Source: Roseovarius confluentis
GTDB lineage: Bacteria > Pseudomonadota > Alphaproteobacteria > Rhodobacterales > Rhodobacteraceae
Reading direction: 5' to 3'
Length of the DNA: 64,000 nt
Assembly (NCBI RefSeq): GCF_002917925.1
Contig: NZ_PPFE01000002.1
Span: 62,001-126,000, forward strand
The notes under the pieces were generated by a model. It worked only from the letters and a program-made list of their open reading frames with translations, was not told the origin of the DNA and did not search any database. Numbering within the stretch: the first letter of the stretch is position 1; each line of letters starts with the position of its first letter. Below, piece by piece: positions 54,818 to 64,000 of this stretch. The position numbers were made by a program, and so were the translations under genes.

Positions 54818-55792
54818 TCAGGCGGCGCCGATTGCCTCGTCCAACTGCTGCCAGCGGGTTTGCGGTGGCAGTCCGAGGCGTAGCCAACGGTCTGAATAGG
54901 GGAAGATGCGCGACCACACTCTGTGCATTGCGAGGGTCTCTTGTACCTTATGCGCATCGGGCACTTCGTAGGTGCGAAAGAGCGGGGTACCTCCGACCAG
55001 CGTCCAGTTGGCGCGGGAGGCGAAGGAATCCAGCCGCGCGGCGTCTTGGGTCAGCCTTTCGACCGTGCGCGCCTGCCACCCGGTGTCGGCCAGCGCCGCG
55101 CAGGCTATTTCGATGGCGGGACCCGAGACGGGCCATGGGCCTGCCAGATCGCGAAGACGGTCGGCGACCGCCCCCGAGGCGAGGGCGAAACCGAGCCGCA
55201 GGCCCGCGAGACCGTAGAACTTTCCGAAGGACCGCAGGACGACGCAATTGACAGGACAGTCTATGGAGCCGATGGAAAGGTGCGGCTCTGGATCTGCAAA
55301 GCTTTCGTCGACAATAAGCAGCCCCACATCGGAGGCGAGGTCGAGTAATGCCTCGGGCGCGGTGCGACGGCCGTCGGGATTGTTGGGGTTGACCACCACC
55401 GCAAGGTCCGAGCCACGCAGGGCGTTTACCGACGCGACCTCTTCGACCTGCCAGCCGCAGGCCCTGAGGGCGGCGGCGTGTTCGTTGTAGGTGGGTGCCA
55501 GGACGGTGGCGCGGCCTGGCTTGGCCAGCCACGGCACCAGTTGGATGACGCCCTGTGCGCCGTTCATCGGGATGACGCGCAGGGACGTGGCGTAGGCGCT
55601 GGCCGCCGCGTCGCGCAACCGCGCCAGGTCGGATTTGCGCGGCAGAACTGCCCAGGCGTCGCCGGAGATCGGCGGCACAGGGTAGGGTTCGGGATTGATG
55701 CCCGTCGACAAATCGAGCCAGTCGGCGGGGGCACCGCCCAGCCTTGCAATGGCGGCGTCCAAGTTGCCGCCGTGATCTCGGACTTCCGTCAT
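54818..55792 (-). CDS. cobC: Threonine-phosphate decarboxylase (CobC/BluC)
   Basis: 324 residues, a PLP fold-type I enzyme that makes (R)-1-amino-2-propanol phosphate for the nucleotide loop. Signs: DHGGNLDAAIARLGG, DLSTGINPEPYP, VVVNPNNPDGR, VDESFADPEP, and the PLP lysine in RSFGKFYGLAGLRLGF. ATG at 55792 avoids a 12-residue upstream extension. Called CobD in Salmonella naming. Confidence 0.93.
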   Translation of the reverse strand: MTEVRDHGGNLDAAIARLGGAPADWLDLSTGINPEPYPVPPISGDAWAVLPRKSDLARLRDAAASAYATSLRVIPMNGAQGVIQLVPWLAKPGRATVLAPTYNEHAAALRACGWQVEEVASVNALRGSDLAVVVNPNNPDGRRTAPEALLDLASDVGLLIVDESFADPEPHLSIGSIDCPVNCVVLRSFGKFYGLAGLRLGFALASGAVADRLRDLAGPWPVSGPAIEIACAALADTGWQARTVERLTQDAARLDSFASRANWTLVGGTPLFRTYEVPDAHKVQETLAMHRVWSRIFPYSDRWLRLGLPPQTRWQQLDEAIGAA

Positions 55793-55799
55793 GATGCCC

Positions 55800-56735
55800 T
55801 TAGAGCAGCGCAAGACCGGCCAGCGCAAGGGCGCAAAGTGTCATCGCGCGCCGGTAGAGCGACAAGGCGCGCAACAGATCTTCGGGGGTCGGATCGGGGG
55901 CGGCGCCGTTCAACCAGGGCTCGTCGTTGGCGCGCCCGTCATAGATGCGGGGGCCGGACAGCCGGACGTTCAGGGCACCGGCCATCGCGGACTCGGGCCA
56001 GCCCGCATTCGGGGACCGGTGCCCGGGCGCGTCCTGCTGCATCACGTGAAGCGTGTGAAAGAACGCCCCCGAGACCAGTGCGAAGAAGATGCCGGTCAGG
56101 CGGGCGGGGAGCCAGTTGACGCAATCATCCAGCCGGGCGGCGGCTTTGCCGAAGGCCTCGAACCGGTCGTTGCGGTGGCCGATCATGGAATCCATGGTGT
56201 TGATGGCCTTGTAGGCGGCGATGCCGGGCAGGCCCAGGATCACGCCCCAGAAGACAGGAGCGATGATGCCGTCGGAGGTATTCTCGGCAAGGCTTTCGGT
56301 GGCTGCCCGCGCGATGGCCGGCGGATCAAGTTGGCACGGGTCGCGCCCGACGATCATGCTGACGGCGTGACGGGCAACTGGCGTATCCCCGGCGGCCAGC
56401 GGGCGCGCCACGGCGGCAACATGTGCGTGCATGGAACGCATGGCGACCAGCGGCCAGGCCAGCCCTGCGCCGATCATTGCGCCGACCCAACCGTGGGGCA
56501 GGACAGCCTGAACGAGCAGAGCGGGCAGGCCAGCGAGAAGGGTGATGCCCGTGACCGTCACTGCGCCGGCGATCAGACACCGGCGGCGGGAGCCGGTGTT
56601 TAGCCGGCGCTCGGCCATGTTAATGGCCTGGCCAAGCCAGGTGACGGGGTGGCCGATACGGGCGTAGAGCCTGTCGGGCCAGCCAAAGGCGAGGTCCAGC
56701 GCCAGAGCGCCCAGCATCATCAGTGCGAAACTCAT
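55800..56735 (-). CDS. cobD: Adenosylcobinamide-phosphate synthase (CobD/CbiB)
   Basis: 311 residues, integral membrane protein. LALDLAFGWPDRLYARIGHPVTWLGQAI, ESLAENTSDGIIAPVFWG, YKAINTMDSMIGHRNDRFEAFGKAAARLDD, PNAGWPESAMAGALNVRLSGP. Joins the aminopropanol arm to cobyrate. It overlaps the upstream kinase by 4 bp. Confidence 0.95.
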   Translation of the reverse strand: MSFALMMLGALALDLAFGWPDRLYARIGHPVTWLGQAINMAERRLNTGSRRRCLIAGAVTVTGITLLAGLPALLVQAVLPHGWVGAMIGAGLAWPLVAMRSMHAHVAAVARPLAAGDTPVARHAVSMIVGRDPCQLDPPAIARAATESLAENTSDGIIAPVFWGVILGLPGIAAYKAINTMDSMIGHRNDRFEAFGKAAARLDDCVNWLPARLTGIFFALVSGAFFHTLHVMQQDAPGHRSPNAGWPESAMAGALNVRLSGPRIYDGRANDEPWLNGAAPDPTPEDLLRALSLYRRAMTLCALALAGLALL

Positions 56736-57505
56736 GCGCGGCCCGTCTCGAAGTTGAAAACGGATGTGAGGCCCGCTTCTTGCAACGCGGCTGCGCCTTC
56801 TGGCGGGATGGTTCCCGGTGCAAAGATCAACCCGCGAGCGGATCCAGTATGGGCGCGCACTGTGCCCAATGCGCCGAGATCCCTTGCGAGATCGGCCATC
56901 GGATCGCACGGGCCACGACGCGCTGTGCAGCGACGCGCGGACTCCGAGGCGATGGCAGCAACACGGGGAAGGTCGCGTGCCAAGGTCGCATCGGCCCATT
57001 CATCGGCTAGGTCCGACACGTCGTCGAATGCATCGTCCTGTGCGTCGGTACAGAGGGGCGCGCCCCACAGACCGCCAAGGATCGTGGCACTGGGCGGGGC
57101 GGGCATCGCTCTGATCACCTCACCCGACCGCGACGCCCAGAGGTGCTGATCGGGCGCGTAGAACATTAGCGGGTCGGTGGCGCCCTCGATGGCGATGCAA
57201 GCCTTGGCCAACTGTTCGGGTGTGCCGCCATACCCTGCTGCTCTGGCGGCCGCCACCAGCGTTGCCGTCGATCCGCCTGCCCCGATGCCAAGCGCGAAAT
57301 TGCGGCTTGCGCCGGGAAGGGCACCCAGCCCCAGGTCGCTTGCAAAGCGGGCGAGTTGATCCGCGTTGAAAGGCAAGGCCTCCTCGGACGGGGCCGTGAC
57401 GCGCATCGCGGAACAGGCCAGGGTGATCAGGGCGACGGGCCCCGAAGGCCCGAGCCGGCCCTGAATCCATTCACCGAAATGACCGCAGACCGTGGCATGC
57501 GTCAT
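56732..57505 (-). CDS. bluE: L-threonine kinase-like GHMP protein (BluE/PduX)
   Basis: 257 residues. The N-terminus CGHFGEWIQGRLGPSGPVALITLAC and the Gly/Ser loop FALGIGAGGSTATLVAAARAAG are the GHMP-kinase signature. PduX-type enzymes make L-threonine phosphate for CobC. The order bluF-bluE-cobD-cobC matches the blu operon of Rhodobacter capsulatus. The start overlaps the bluF stop by 4 bp. Confidence 0.88.
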   Translation of the reverse strand: MTHATVCGHFGEWIQGRLGPSGPVALITLACSAMRVTAPSEEALPFNADQLARFASDLGLGALPGASRNFALGIGAGGSTATLVAAARAAGYGGTPEQLAKACIAIEGATDPLMFYAPDQHLWASRSGEVIRAMPAPPSATILGGLWGAPLCTDAQDDAFDDVSDLADEWADATLARDLPRVAAIASESARRCTARRGPCDPMADLARDLGALGTVRAHTGSARGLIFAPGTIPPEGAAALQEAGLTSVFNFETGRA

Positions 57506-58080
57506 GTGCGGTTGACCTCGATCACCGAAAACGGGCCGTCGGGGCCACACCGCAGCCGCGTTACCGACAGGTGCGCCACCTCGAATGCCAGCCCGCCGGG
57601 GCCGTGTCCGGTCACGAAGCCGAGCGCGGCGCGGATCACGCCGGCATGAACGACCAGCGCCACCGGGCCGTGCGCCGCGGCGTGGCGCCCATACTCGATC
57701 AGGGTGGGGGACACGCGCGCGCAGAGGTCGTCGAAACTTTCGCCGCCGGGTGATCGGTGGGCTGCCAGGGTCGCGCTGTCCAAAACGCCGATGTCGGGTA
57801 GCGCGTCAAGCGCCATGCCGTCATGCGTGCCGAAGTCCTGCTCCCAAAGCCGTGTATCCTGTTCGTATGTGCCGAAAATCGCGTCGGCTGTCTGGAGGCA
57901 GCGTCGTGCCGGACTGCTGATGACCCGCGAGATGGAGGTCAGCCGATCTTTGAGTTGGGCGACCGCCTTGGTGTCGAGGGCAGCCTCGACATCGGTGCGG
58001 CCATAGAGGCGTCCCGGAACGGCCACTTGGGCGTGACGGATCAGGACAAGCTCTGGCCGGATGGGCGCAACGGGTTCCAA
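57502..58080 (-). CDS. bluF: Histidine phosphatase, alpha-ribazole-phosphatase-like (BluF)
   Basis: 192 residues from the TTG at 58080, which has AAAGG about 8 bp upstream; a TTG at 58134 would add 18 polar residues. Histidine-phosphatase motifs: LVLIRHAQV, GRLYGRTDVEAAL, ISSPARRCLQTADAI, WEQDFGTHDGMALDAL, and VVHAGVIRAAL. The third motif residue is Ala rather than the usual Gly (RHA for RHG). Probably removes phosphate from the cobalamin nucleotide loop. Divergent from cobU. Confidence 0.85.
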   Translation of the reverse strand: MEPVAPIRPELVLIRHAQVAVPGRLYGRTDVEAALDTKAVAQLKDRLTSISRVISSPARRCLQTADAIFGTYEQDTRLWEQDFGTHDGMALDALPDIGVLDSATLAAHRSPGGESFDDLCARVSPTLIEYGRHAAAHGPVALVVHAGVIRAALGFVTGHGPGGLAFEVAHLSVTRLRCGPDGPFSVIEVNRT

Positions 58081-58133
58081 GACGTCGCCTTTCAGCTTTC
58101 TTTTTTCCTCGAAAAGTGCTTTCCCACGCTGCA

Positions 58134-58664
58134 ATGAAAAAGTCGATACTCATCACCGGGGGGGCACGTTCCGGCAAGTCCGCACTGGCAGAACGGATGG
58201 CTTTGCAGCCCGCCGGCCGGGCGATCTATATCGCCACGGCGCGTCTGCACGCTGGCGATGACGAGATGGCCGAGCGCGTGGCGAAACACAAGGCGCGGCG
58301 CGGTGCGGCGTGGCAGGATGTTCATGCGCCGACCGACCTGGCCGGAGCATTGCAAGACACCGATGGTACACTGCCTCGGCTCGTCGATTGCCTGACGCTG
58401 TGGTTGACCAACCTCATCCTGGAAGACAGCGATTGGTGGGGCGAGACCGGCAGGTTGGTCAAGACGCTGGAGCGCCAGGCCGCGCCGGTCGTTTTTGTTA
58501 CCAACGAGGTGGGGCAGGGGATCGTCCCGGAGAACAAGCTGGCCCGGCTGTTCCGCGATGCCGCGGGGCAGGTGAACCAATCCGTGGCGCAGGCCTGTGA
58601 AGAGGTTTGGCTGACCGTGGCGGGCTACCCGATGAAGGTGAAGCCGAATGACCATTCTTTCTGA
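58134..58664 (+). CDS. cobU: Adenosylcobinamide kinase / guanylyltransferase (CobP/CobU)
   Basis: 176 residues. P-loop LITGGARSGKSALAERMA, IYIATARLHAGDDEMAERVAKHKARRGAAW, VDCLTLWLTNLI, VFVTNEVGQGIVPENKLARLFRDAAGQVNQ. ATG at 58134 gives the family N-terminus. It overlaps cobT by 17 bp. Confidence 0.95.
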   Translation: MKKSILITGGARSGKSALAERMALQPAGRAIYIATARLHAGDDEMAERVAKHKARRGAAWQDVHAPTDLAGALQDTDGTLPRLVDCLTLWLTNLILEDSDWWGETGRLVKTLERQAAPVVFVTNEVGQGIVPENKLARLFRDAAGQVNQSVAQACEEVWLTVAGYPMKVKPNDHSF

Positions 58665-59664
58665 CGTCTCGTCGCTGGACGAGGTTGCGGGCCTCGCCGG
58701 TAGTTTGCCCCTATCCGACGATAAGGCGGCCGAGGCGGCGCTGGCGCGACAGAACAGCCTGACCAAGCCGCCGGGCGCGCTGGGGCGGCTGGAGGAACTG
58801 GCTATCTTCATGGCGGGTTGGCAAGGCAGGGAACGGCCCGCCATCGCCAGCGCGCAGTCCCTGGTCTTTGCGGGCAATCACGGTGTCTGCGCGCAGGGGG
58901 TCAATCCGTTTCCACAGGATGTGACGGCGCAGATGGTGGCGAATTTCGAGAACGGCGGCGCCGCGATCAATCAATTGTGCCGCGCGAACGAGGCCAATCT
59001 GTCGGTGATTGCGCTGGAGCTGGACCGGCCGACTGCGGATATCACCGCCGCGCCGGCCATGTCGGACGCTGATACACTGGACGCCCTGCGCCGCGGGGCC
59101 GCGGCCGTCGATCCCGCCGTCAGCGTCTTGATCCTCGGCGAGATGGGTATCGGCAATTCGACCATCGCCGCCGCGATGGCCAAGGGCGCATTCGGCGGAG
59201 ACGCGGCGCTTTGGGTCGGGAAGGGAACGGGGTCAGATGACGCAGGGGTCGCGCGCAAGATCGACGTGGTGTCACGCGCCTGCACGCTTCACGCGGATGC
59301 CGTTGGGCTGGACATTCTTGCCCGGCTCGGCGGGAGGGAGCAGGCGGCGATCTGCGGCGCCGTGCTGGAGGCGCGGGCGCGGCGTATTCCGGTCATCCTC
59401 GACGGGTTCATCTGCACGGCCGCGACCGTGCCGCTTTTTGCTGCCGACCGGCAGTTTCTCGACCATTGCCTTGTCGGTCATGTCAGCCGTGAGCCGGGCC
59501 ATGCGCGGCTTTTGTCGGAACTGGGGATGCGGCCGATCCTGTCGCTGGACATGGCGCTGGGCGAAGGGTCGGGCGCGGCGATTGCGCTGGGCGTGTTGCG
59601 CGCGGCGCTGGCCTGCCACAACGGGATGGCGACATTTGCCGAGGCGGGGGTGTCGGGTCAATGA
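58648..59664 (+). CDS. cobT: Nicotinate-nucleotide:dimethylbenzimidazole phosphoribosyltransferase (CobT/CobU)
   Basis: 338 residues. NSLTKPPGALGRLEELA, VFAGNHGVCAQGVNPFPQDVTAQMV, NFENGGAAINQLC, LGEMGIGNSTIAAA, GTGSDDAGVARKIDVV, and the catalytic Glu in ALGEGSGAAIAL near the end. It makes alpha-ribazole phosphate from DMB and NaMN. Note that it is the phosphoribosyltransferase, not the chelatase subunit of the same name. Confidence 0.95.
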   Translation: MTILSDVSSLDEVAGLAGSLPLSDDKAAEAALARQNSLTKPPGALGRLEELAIFMAGWQGRERPAIASAQSLVFAGNHGVCAQGVNPFPQDVTAQMVANFENGGAAINQLCRANEANLSVIALELDRPTADITAAPAMSDADTLDALRRGAAAVDPAVSVLILGEMGIGNSTIAAAMAKGAFGGDAALWVGKGTGSDDAGVARKIDVVSRACTLHADAVGLDILARLGGREQAAICGAVLEARARRIPVILDGFICTAATVPLFAADRQFLDHCLVGHVSREPGHARLLSELGMRPILSLDMALGEGSGAAIALGVLRAALACHNGMATFAEAGVSGQ

Positions 59665-60386
59665 ACCTGCAAGCGCGCGTTGCCGAGTTTCAATTGGCGG
59701 TGATGCTGCTGACCCGGCTTCCGGCGGGTCGGATCGGTGACGACCCGCCGACGATGCTGGCCGCAAGGTGGGCGTTCGTGCCGGTGGGGTCCGTTGTCGG
59801 CGCTCTGACGTGGATGATTTTCAGTCTGGCGGAGGCGATTGGCGCGCCGGATCAAATTTCGGCTCTCCTGGCGTTGGGCGCAATGGCGCTGGTCACTGGA
59901 GCGCTGCATTTCGATGGGCTTGCGGATTTTGCCGACGGCCATGGTGGCGGACGTGACAAGGCGCACGCGCTGGAGATCATGCGCGACAGCCGCATCGGCA
60001 GCTACGGCGTGGTTGCGGTGGGGGTGGTCGCGGCGCTGTGGGCGGTGTCCGTGGCCGCCGCCGATCCCGGCTTTTGGGCGTTCGTCGGCGCAGCGATGCT
60101 GAGCCGGGGGGGCATGGTCGCGGTCCAGGAGAGTCTTACCCCGGCCCGCGCGGATGGTCTGGGGAAAAGCGCGGCGGGCCGCAGCAGGGCCGCGCGGGGC
60201 GTTCTCGCGGCTTTGGCGGCTGTGGCGCTGGTGATTTCGCCTTGGACGCTGCTGGCCTGCGCGATGGTGACAGTTGCCATCGGCTGGCTGGCATGGCGAA
60301 AAATCGGCGGACAGACCGGCGATGTTCTGGGGGCCGTGCAAATGGTCTCGGAAACCGCGATCTGGGTCACGCTGGCGTGCCTTTGA
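59661..60386 (+). CDS. cobS: Adenosylcobinamide-GDP ribazoletransferase (CobS/CobV)
   Basis: 241 residues with several membrane helices. FQLAVMLLTRLPAGRI, WAFVPVGSVVGAL, and the metal motif ALHFDGLADFADGHGGGRDKAHALEIMRDSRIGSYGVVAV. Joins adenosylcobinamide-GDP to alpha-ribazole. It overlaps cobT by 4 bp. Confidence 0.95.
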   Translation: MNLQARVAEFQLAVMLLTRLPAGRIGDDPPTMLAARWAFVPVGSVVGALTWMIFSLAEAIGAPDQISALLALGAMALVTGALHFDGLADFADGHGGGRDKAHALEIMRDSRIGSYGVVAVGVVAALWAVSVAAADPGFWAFVGAAMLSRGGMVAVQESLTPARADGLGKSAAGRSRAARGVLAALAAVALVISPWTLLACAMVTVAIGWLAWRKIGGQTGDVLGAVQMVSETAIWVTLACL

Positions 60387-60405
60387 CGGCCTTTTTGCCG
60401 GGCTG

Positions 60406-61110
<705 letters not shown>

Positions 61111-61352
61111 TCAGGCGACCCTATCGGAGGGCGATGTCGTGTGAAAAGCGTCGGCAAGCGGCATTGCTTTGATGTCCGGCGCGGCGGTTGTCGTGTCTAT
61201 GTCAGAGTGGGGCGGGACTTTGCAAGCCTGACACAGAGTACGTTTCCAAGCCGGCCAGGGACGTTCGCTTTGCGGTTCAGTCGCTGGGTTCGAGATTCGC
61301 CTATCGTTTTGCGTTGTATTGTTGACAGGTCGCGGTGCTTGCTAGACTAACG

Positions 61353-61545
61353 ACAGTGATCAGTTCCATTTCCGCAAGAAATGGAGAACAGGGAACGCGG
61401 TGCGCCTGAAAACATTCGGCAATTCCGTGGCTGTCCCCGCAACTGTAGGCGGCGAATCAGGCTGAATACGTCACTGGAGCAATCCGGGAAGGCCAGCCAG
61501 ACGATGAAGACCCGCAAGCCAGGAGACCTGCTGATCGCGACTGAA
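61353..61545 (+). promoter_or_regulatory. Cobalamin riboswitch before cbtB
   Basis: The B12-element blocks are in order: hairpin CCATTTC/GAAATGG, GGGAACGCGGTGCGCCTGAA, ATTCCGTGGCTGTCCCCGCAACTG, CACTGG, CCGGGAAGGC and AAGCCAGGAGACCTGCTGATC. CAGTGATCAG at the start can pair with CTGATC...ACTG at the end. It ends about 40 bp before the cbtB start. AdoCbl should repress cobalt uptake. Confidence 0.95.
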
Positions 61546-61585
61546 ACCACAAGGCCTTCGGGTGTGAAGGCAAAGAGGTACTACT

Positions 61586-61762
61586 ATGATTGTAAAGACT
61601 GCATCCACCGCACAGGCAACATCGGCCTCCGGGCTGGTTTCGGTGATCGCCATCGCCGCGCTGGGCCTTGGCGTGATCTTCGTGGCAGGCCACGTTCAGG
61701 CCGCGGCGCTGCACGACGCGGCGCATGACGTGCGTCACGCCACCGGCTTCCCCTGCCACTGA
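61586..61762 (+). CDS. cbtB: CbtB, small subunit of the cobalt uptake system
   Basis: 58 residues, below many gene-finding cut-offs. One membrane helix (ASGLVSVIAIAALGLGVIFVAGH) followed by a His-rich tail, HDAAHDVRHATGFPCH, the CbtB metal-binding signature. AGAGG precedes the start. It lies between the riboswitch and cbtA. Confidence 0.93.
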   Translation: MIVKTASTAQATSASGLVSVIAIAALGLGVIFVAGHVQAAALHDAAHDVRHATGFPCH

Positions 61763-61766
61763 ACCG

Positions 61767-62468
61767 ATGTTCACGCGTCTGCTGACCAGCGCCTTGTTCG
61801 CTGGCGCTGCCGCAGGGTTGATTATCGCCCTGGTGCAGCTTTTTTTCGTTCAACCGGTCCTTCTTCATGCCGAGCTTTATGAAGGTGGCGACCTGGTGCA
61901 TTTCGGGACCGAATCGACCGCTTCAGCCACGCCAGAGCTGCCGGGCTTCGATGCCGTGCGGGATGGTTTGAGTATCATTTTCACGATGCTGATCTATTCC
62001 GGTTACGCGATGATCCTGGTGGCGCTGATGTCGCTGGCTGAAAGCCGTGGTGCGGCAATCGACGCTCGCACGGGCCTGATCTGGGGCGTTGCCGGGTTTG
62101 TCGCGGTACACCTTGCACCGGGCTTTACCCTCGCGCCGGAAGTTCCGGGCGTGGCTGCGGCGGATGTCTACGAGCGCCAGATCTGGTGGTTTGCAACCGT
62201 GCTGACGGCCGCGATCGCCATGTGGCTGATCGCGTTCAGCCGGAACTGGGCCGGATGGGGTGCAGCCGTTGTGCTCTTACTGGCGCCGCATGTCATCGGT
62301 GCGCCCGAGCCTGAAGTCTTTACCGGACCGGTTCCGACCGAGATCGGCGCCTTGTTCGCGTCGCGCGCTCTTGGAACCGGACTGGCCGCCTGGGTCATGC
62401 TGGGGGCCTTCGCGGGCTTCTTTTGGTCGCGCGAAAGTGAAACGACCGGCCAGGCTCAGACCGTCTGA
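61767..62468 (+). CDS. cbtA: CbtA, cobalt transporter membrane subunit
   Basis: 233 residues with about five membrane helices. Opening MFTRLLTSALFAGAAAGLIIALVQLFFVQPVLLHAELYE is CbtA-like; LIWGVAGFVAVHLAPGFTLAPEVPG is another family stretch. With CbtB it is a B12-riboswitch-linked cobalt importer. Follows cbtB by 4 bp. Confidence 0.93.
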   Translation: MFTRLLTSALFAGAAAGLIIALVQLFFVQPVLLHAELYEGGDLVHFGTESTASATPELPGFDAVRDGLSIIFTMLIYSGYAMILVALMSLAESRGAAIDARTGLIWGVAGFVAVHLAPGFTLAPEVPGVAAADVYERQIWWFATVLTAAIAMWLIAFSRNWAGWGAAVVLLLAPHVIGAPEPEVFTGPVPTEIGALFASRALGTGLAAWVMLGAFAGFFWSRESETTGQAQTV

Positions 62469-62524
62469 CACTGGCACATCATTGCTCGGGCGCGTGCCTT
62501 GCGCGCCCGTTCTCTTTATCGAAC

Positions 62525-63040
62525 ATGACGTTGGATTCGCCCATGGACCGTTCCATTCCAATGCTTCTTATCGGCCTCGTTTTCGGCGGGGGACTTGGAT
62601 TCACGGTGGCTGCGGCGAACGGCGTCACCTTTGACGGGCATGATCATGGCGATCCGGCTCCTCATGGCGGTCCTGAGCAGCACGCCGGCGCGGCCATGCA
62701 CGATCATGGCGCCATGTTGTCGGTCCCGGCGGGCGCCGATGCGCCGAAGCTGGAGATCGAGGTGACGCCTGATCCGTCCGCCGGCTGGAACCTGCATATC
62801 ATGACCGAGAACTTTCGGCTCTCGCCGGAGAATGCCAGCCGCGCCCATGTTCCGGGCGAAGGACATGCCCATGTCTATGCCAACGGCGTCAAGCTGGCTC
62901 GCGTCTATGGCCCCTGGATGCATCTGGAGACCCTGCCCGAAGGCGAGGTGGAACTTGAGGTGGTATTGAACAGTAACGATCACCGGCCACTGGCCGTGGG
63001 CGGTGCTCCGGTTGCGCAGAGCGTCATGCTCAGCAACTGA
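62525..63040 (+). CDS. Membrane-anchored His-rich periplasmic protein, cobalt-linked
   Basis: 171 residues (165 if the ATG at 62543 is used). An N-terminal hydrophobic anchor (IPMLLIGLVFGGGLGFTVAAA) is followed by a His/Asp-rich segment (FDGHDHGDPAPHGG, EQHAGAAMHDHG) and a small beta-rich domain with WNLHIMTENFRLSPENASRAHVPGEGHAHVY and VYGPWMHLE. It lies in the riboswitch-led cbtBA unit, so a periplasmic cobalt-binding or scavenging role is reasonable. The final 11 bp overlap the convergent DUF1636 gene. Confidence 0.75.
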   Translation: MTLDSPMDRSIPMLLIGLVFGGGLGFTVAAANGVTFDGHDHGDPAPHGGPEQHAGAAMHDHGAMLSVPAGADAPKLEIEVTPDPSAGWNLHIMTENFRLSPENASRAHVPGEGHAHVYANGVKLARVYGPWMHLETLPEGEVELEVVLNSNDHRPLAVGGAPVAQSVMLSN

Positions 63041-63368
63041 GCGCCGGGACGCGGCCGACCAGACAAAACCGAAGTCTACCGCATGGCTGCGCGTCCTCGA
63101 TCCAGCCGTCGGGGGCGGCAAGATAGGCGTGCAAGGTTGCGACGATATCTTCTGCATCCGCCGCCGGATCTACCCCGTTGAAGAAATATATGGCCCGGCC
63201 CGGCCCCTGCATAGCCATGGAAACCGGACTGGCACAGCCATTCATGCACCCGCGTTCGACGATACTCACCGCGTCTGCCAGCCCTGTGGCCGTCAATTCC
63301 TCGCGCAGAGGTCCAAAGTCCAAAGGACCGCAGTTCTGACAGAAATGGACAGTGGCGGAGGGGTTCAT
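63030..63368 (-). CDS. DUF1636-family metal-binding protein, second copy
   Basis: 112 residues. Cysteines HFCQNCG near the start and GCMNGC in the middle, and the C-terminus RFCLVGRVPAL, match the first DUF1636 protein in spacing. It is shorter by 13 residues. It converges on the His-rich gene with an 11-bp overlap and is near the second riboswitch, though on the opposite strand. A role in cobalt or B12 metabolism is likely but unproven. Confidence 0.78.
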   Translation of the reverse strand: MNPSATVHFCQNCGPLDFGPLREELTATGLADAVSIVERGCMNGCASPVSMAMQGPGRAIYFFNGVDPAADAEDIVATLHAYLAAPDGWIEDAQPCGRLRFCLVGRVPALSC

Positions 63369-64000
63369 TCGGTGTCTCGCGTTGCGTCGTCACGTTGAGG
63401 CATACAGATCCTGCGCCTCTGGTCAATTCGGGCAGGATTTTGAGGCGTGGCCCGGACCGCTCAGCGTCTCGGGCTTTCCAGTTGGGCATCTGCCTCCCTG
63501 CGGTCAAACGCAACCGCACAGGCGTTCAGCAGGGCGCTGTCGCTGTGCCAAGGGCGATTGGCGGATCGCGTATCGATGACCGTCACCGTTTGAAGTCAGC
63601 GCCAAGGGGACGGTTTAAGCTGGTTTGATAAGGGAACGTTTCGAGAACCTGAGTTGAGGCAACGTGTCGGCATGCTAGCTGAAACGCTGCATCGGGCTTT
63701 CCAGCCAACCCGATCTCTCTCGGGATTGCCCTTCTAGGCATGTTGTATCCTGATGATGCAAATAGATGGAGCGGCAAAAGAACCGATGAAGGGGTGTGTA
63801 GATGGGGTATCTGGCTGCTGACCCGTGGCATCGGGCGGCATGGCCGTGGCACCACCGCCCGATCACTTGATACACGCAGGAAATAGACAAAACGCGGTGC
63901 ATCCAAATTTGTCGCTCGGCCTTTCGTCGATACCGATTCAGAGAATTTCCTGCCGATAATCCGATCGTTGGGTGTCGAAGCTATCATGTTCGTCGCCTCG
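63369..64000. other. End of window without a recognised gene
   Basis: About 630 bp. A minus-strand open frame (63583-63987) has no recognisable domain and reads like non-coding DNA (many Pro, Arg and Ser, no family motif). From about 63640 on, base use is less GC-rich than in the cob genes. Confidence 0.45.

Noticed and set aside
63583-63987. Minus-strand frame of 134 codons near the window end
   Set aside because: No domain, no ribosome site, and composition unlike the real genes nearby.

Overview
The window comes from a high-GC alphaproteobacterium, most likely a marine Rhodobacteraceae (roseobacter-group) species. The gene families, a complete aerobic (cob/blu) vitamin B12 pathway, a urease cluster and an Fmd/Urt-type amide uptake operon all fit that group. 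This placement rests on reading the proteins, not on a database search.

Layout. 1-4014: 3' part of a urease cluster (ureJ, ureB, ureC, ureE, ureF, ureG). 4578-13992: a redox/detoxification locus with a secreted cyclophilin-like protein, two cupins, a PQQ-type sugar dehydrogenase, a LysR regulator, a secreted carboxymuconolactone-decarboxylase-like protein, an F420-reductase-like protein and a three-subunit molybdenum aldehyde dehydrogenase (PaoABC type). Five 15-bp T-N11-A palindromes in the gaps of this locus suggest one LysR regulon. 14083-15781: a decayed methyltransferase and an internally deleted IS3-type element. 15889-27033: a sensor kinase fused to an NCS1-type transporter and its response regulator, divergent from a branched-chain/urea-type ABC transporter, a formamidase and an FmdB zinc ribbon. 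27787-36787: an acetyltransferase, a class III nucleotide cyclase, and a four-gene minus-strand operon ycaO-tfuA-zincin-repeat protein. A membrane cyclic-nucleotide-binding-like protein, a DUF3307 protein and a Crp/Fnr regulator follow divergently. 36788-38546: gene-poor DNA with another IS3 remnant. 38547-63368: an almost complete oxygen-dependent cobalamin pathway, two cobalamin riboswitches and the CbtAB cobalt uptake system.

The most interesting part is 30247-34762. YcaO with TfuA is the enzyme pair that installs thioamides in peptides and proteins. Here the pair sits in an operon with a predicted cytoplasmic HExxH metallopeptidase and a 190-residue protein that ends in six tandem SGAK(V/A) units with varied synonymous codons. 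That is the layout of a ribosomally made, modified peptide pathway with a repetitive core. It is flanked by a nucleotide cyclase and cyclic-nucleotide-binding proteins, so its control may be linked to cAMP. The product and the link are inferences.

In the cobalamin region one riboswitch (minus strand) precedes the large operon DUF1636-cobW-cobN-cobG-cobH-cobI-cobJ, continuing past the opposite-strand cobK into cobL-cobE-cobM-cobB-cobA. The other (plus strand) precedes cbtB-cbtA. CobS/CobT chelatase subunits and CobR are not in the window, nor are the ureA and ureD genes of the urease cluster.
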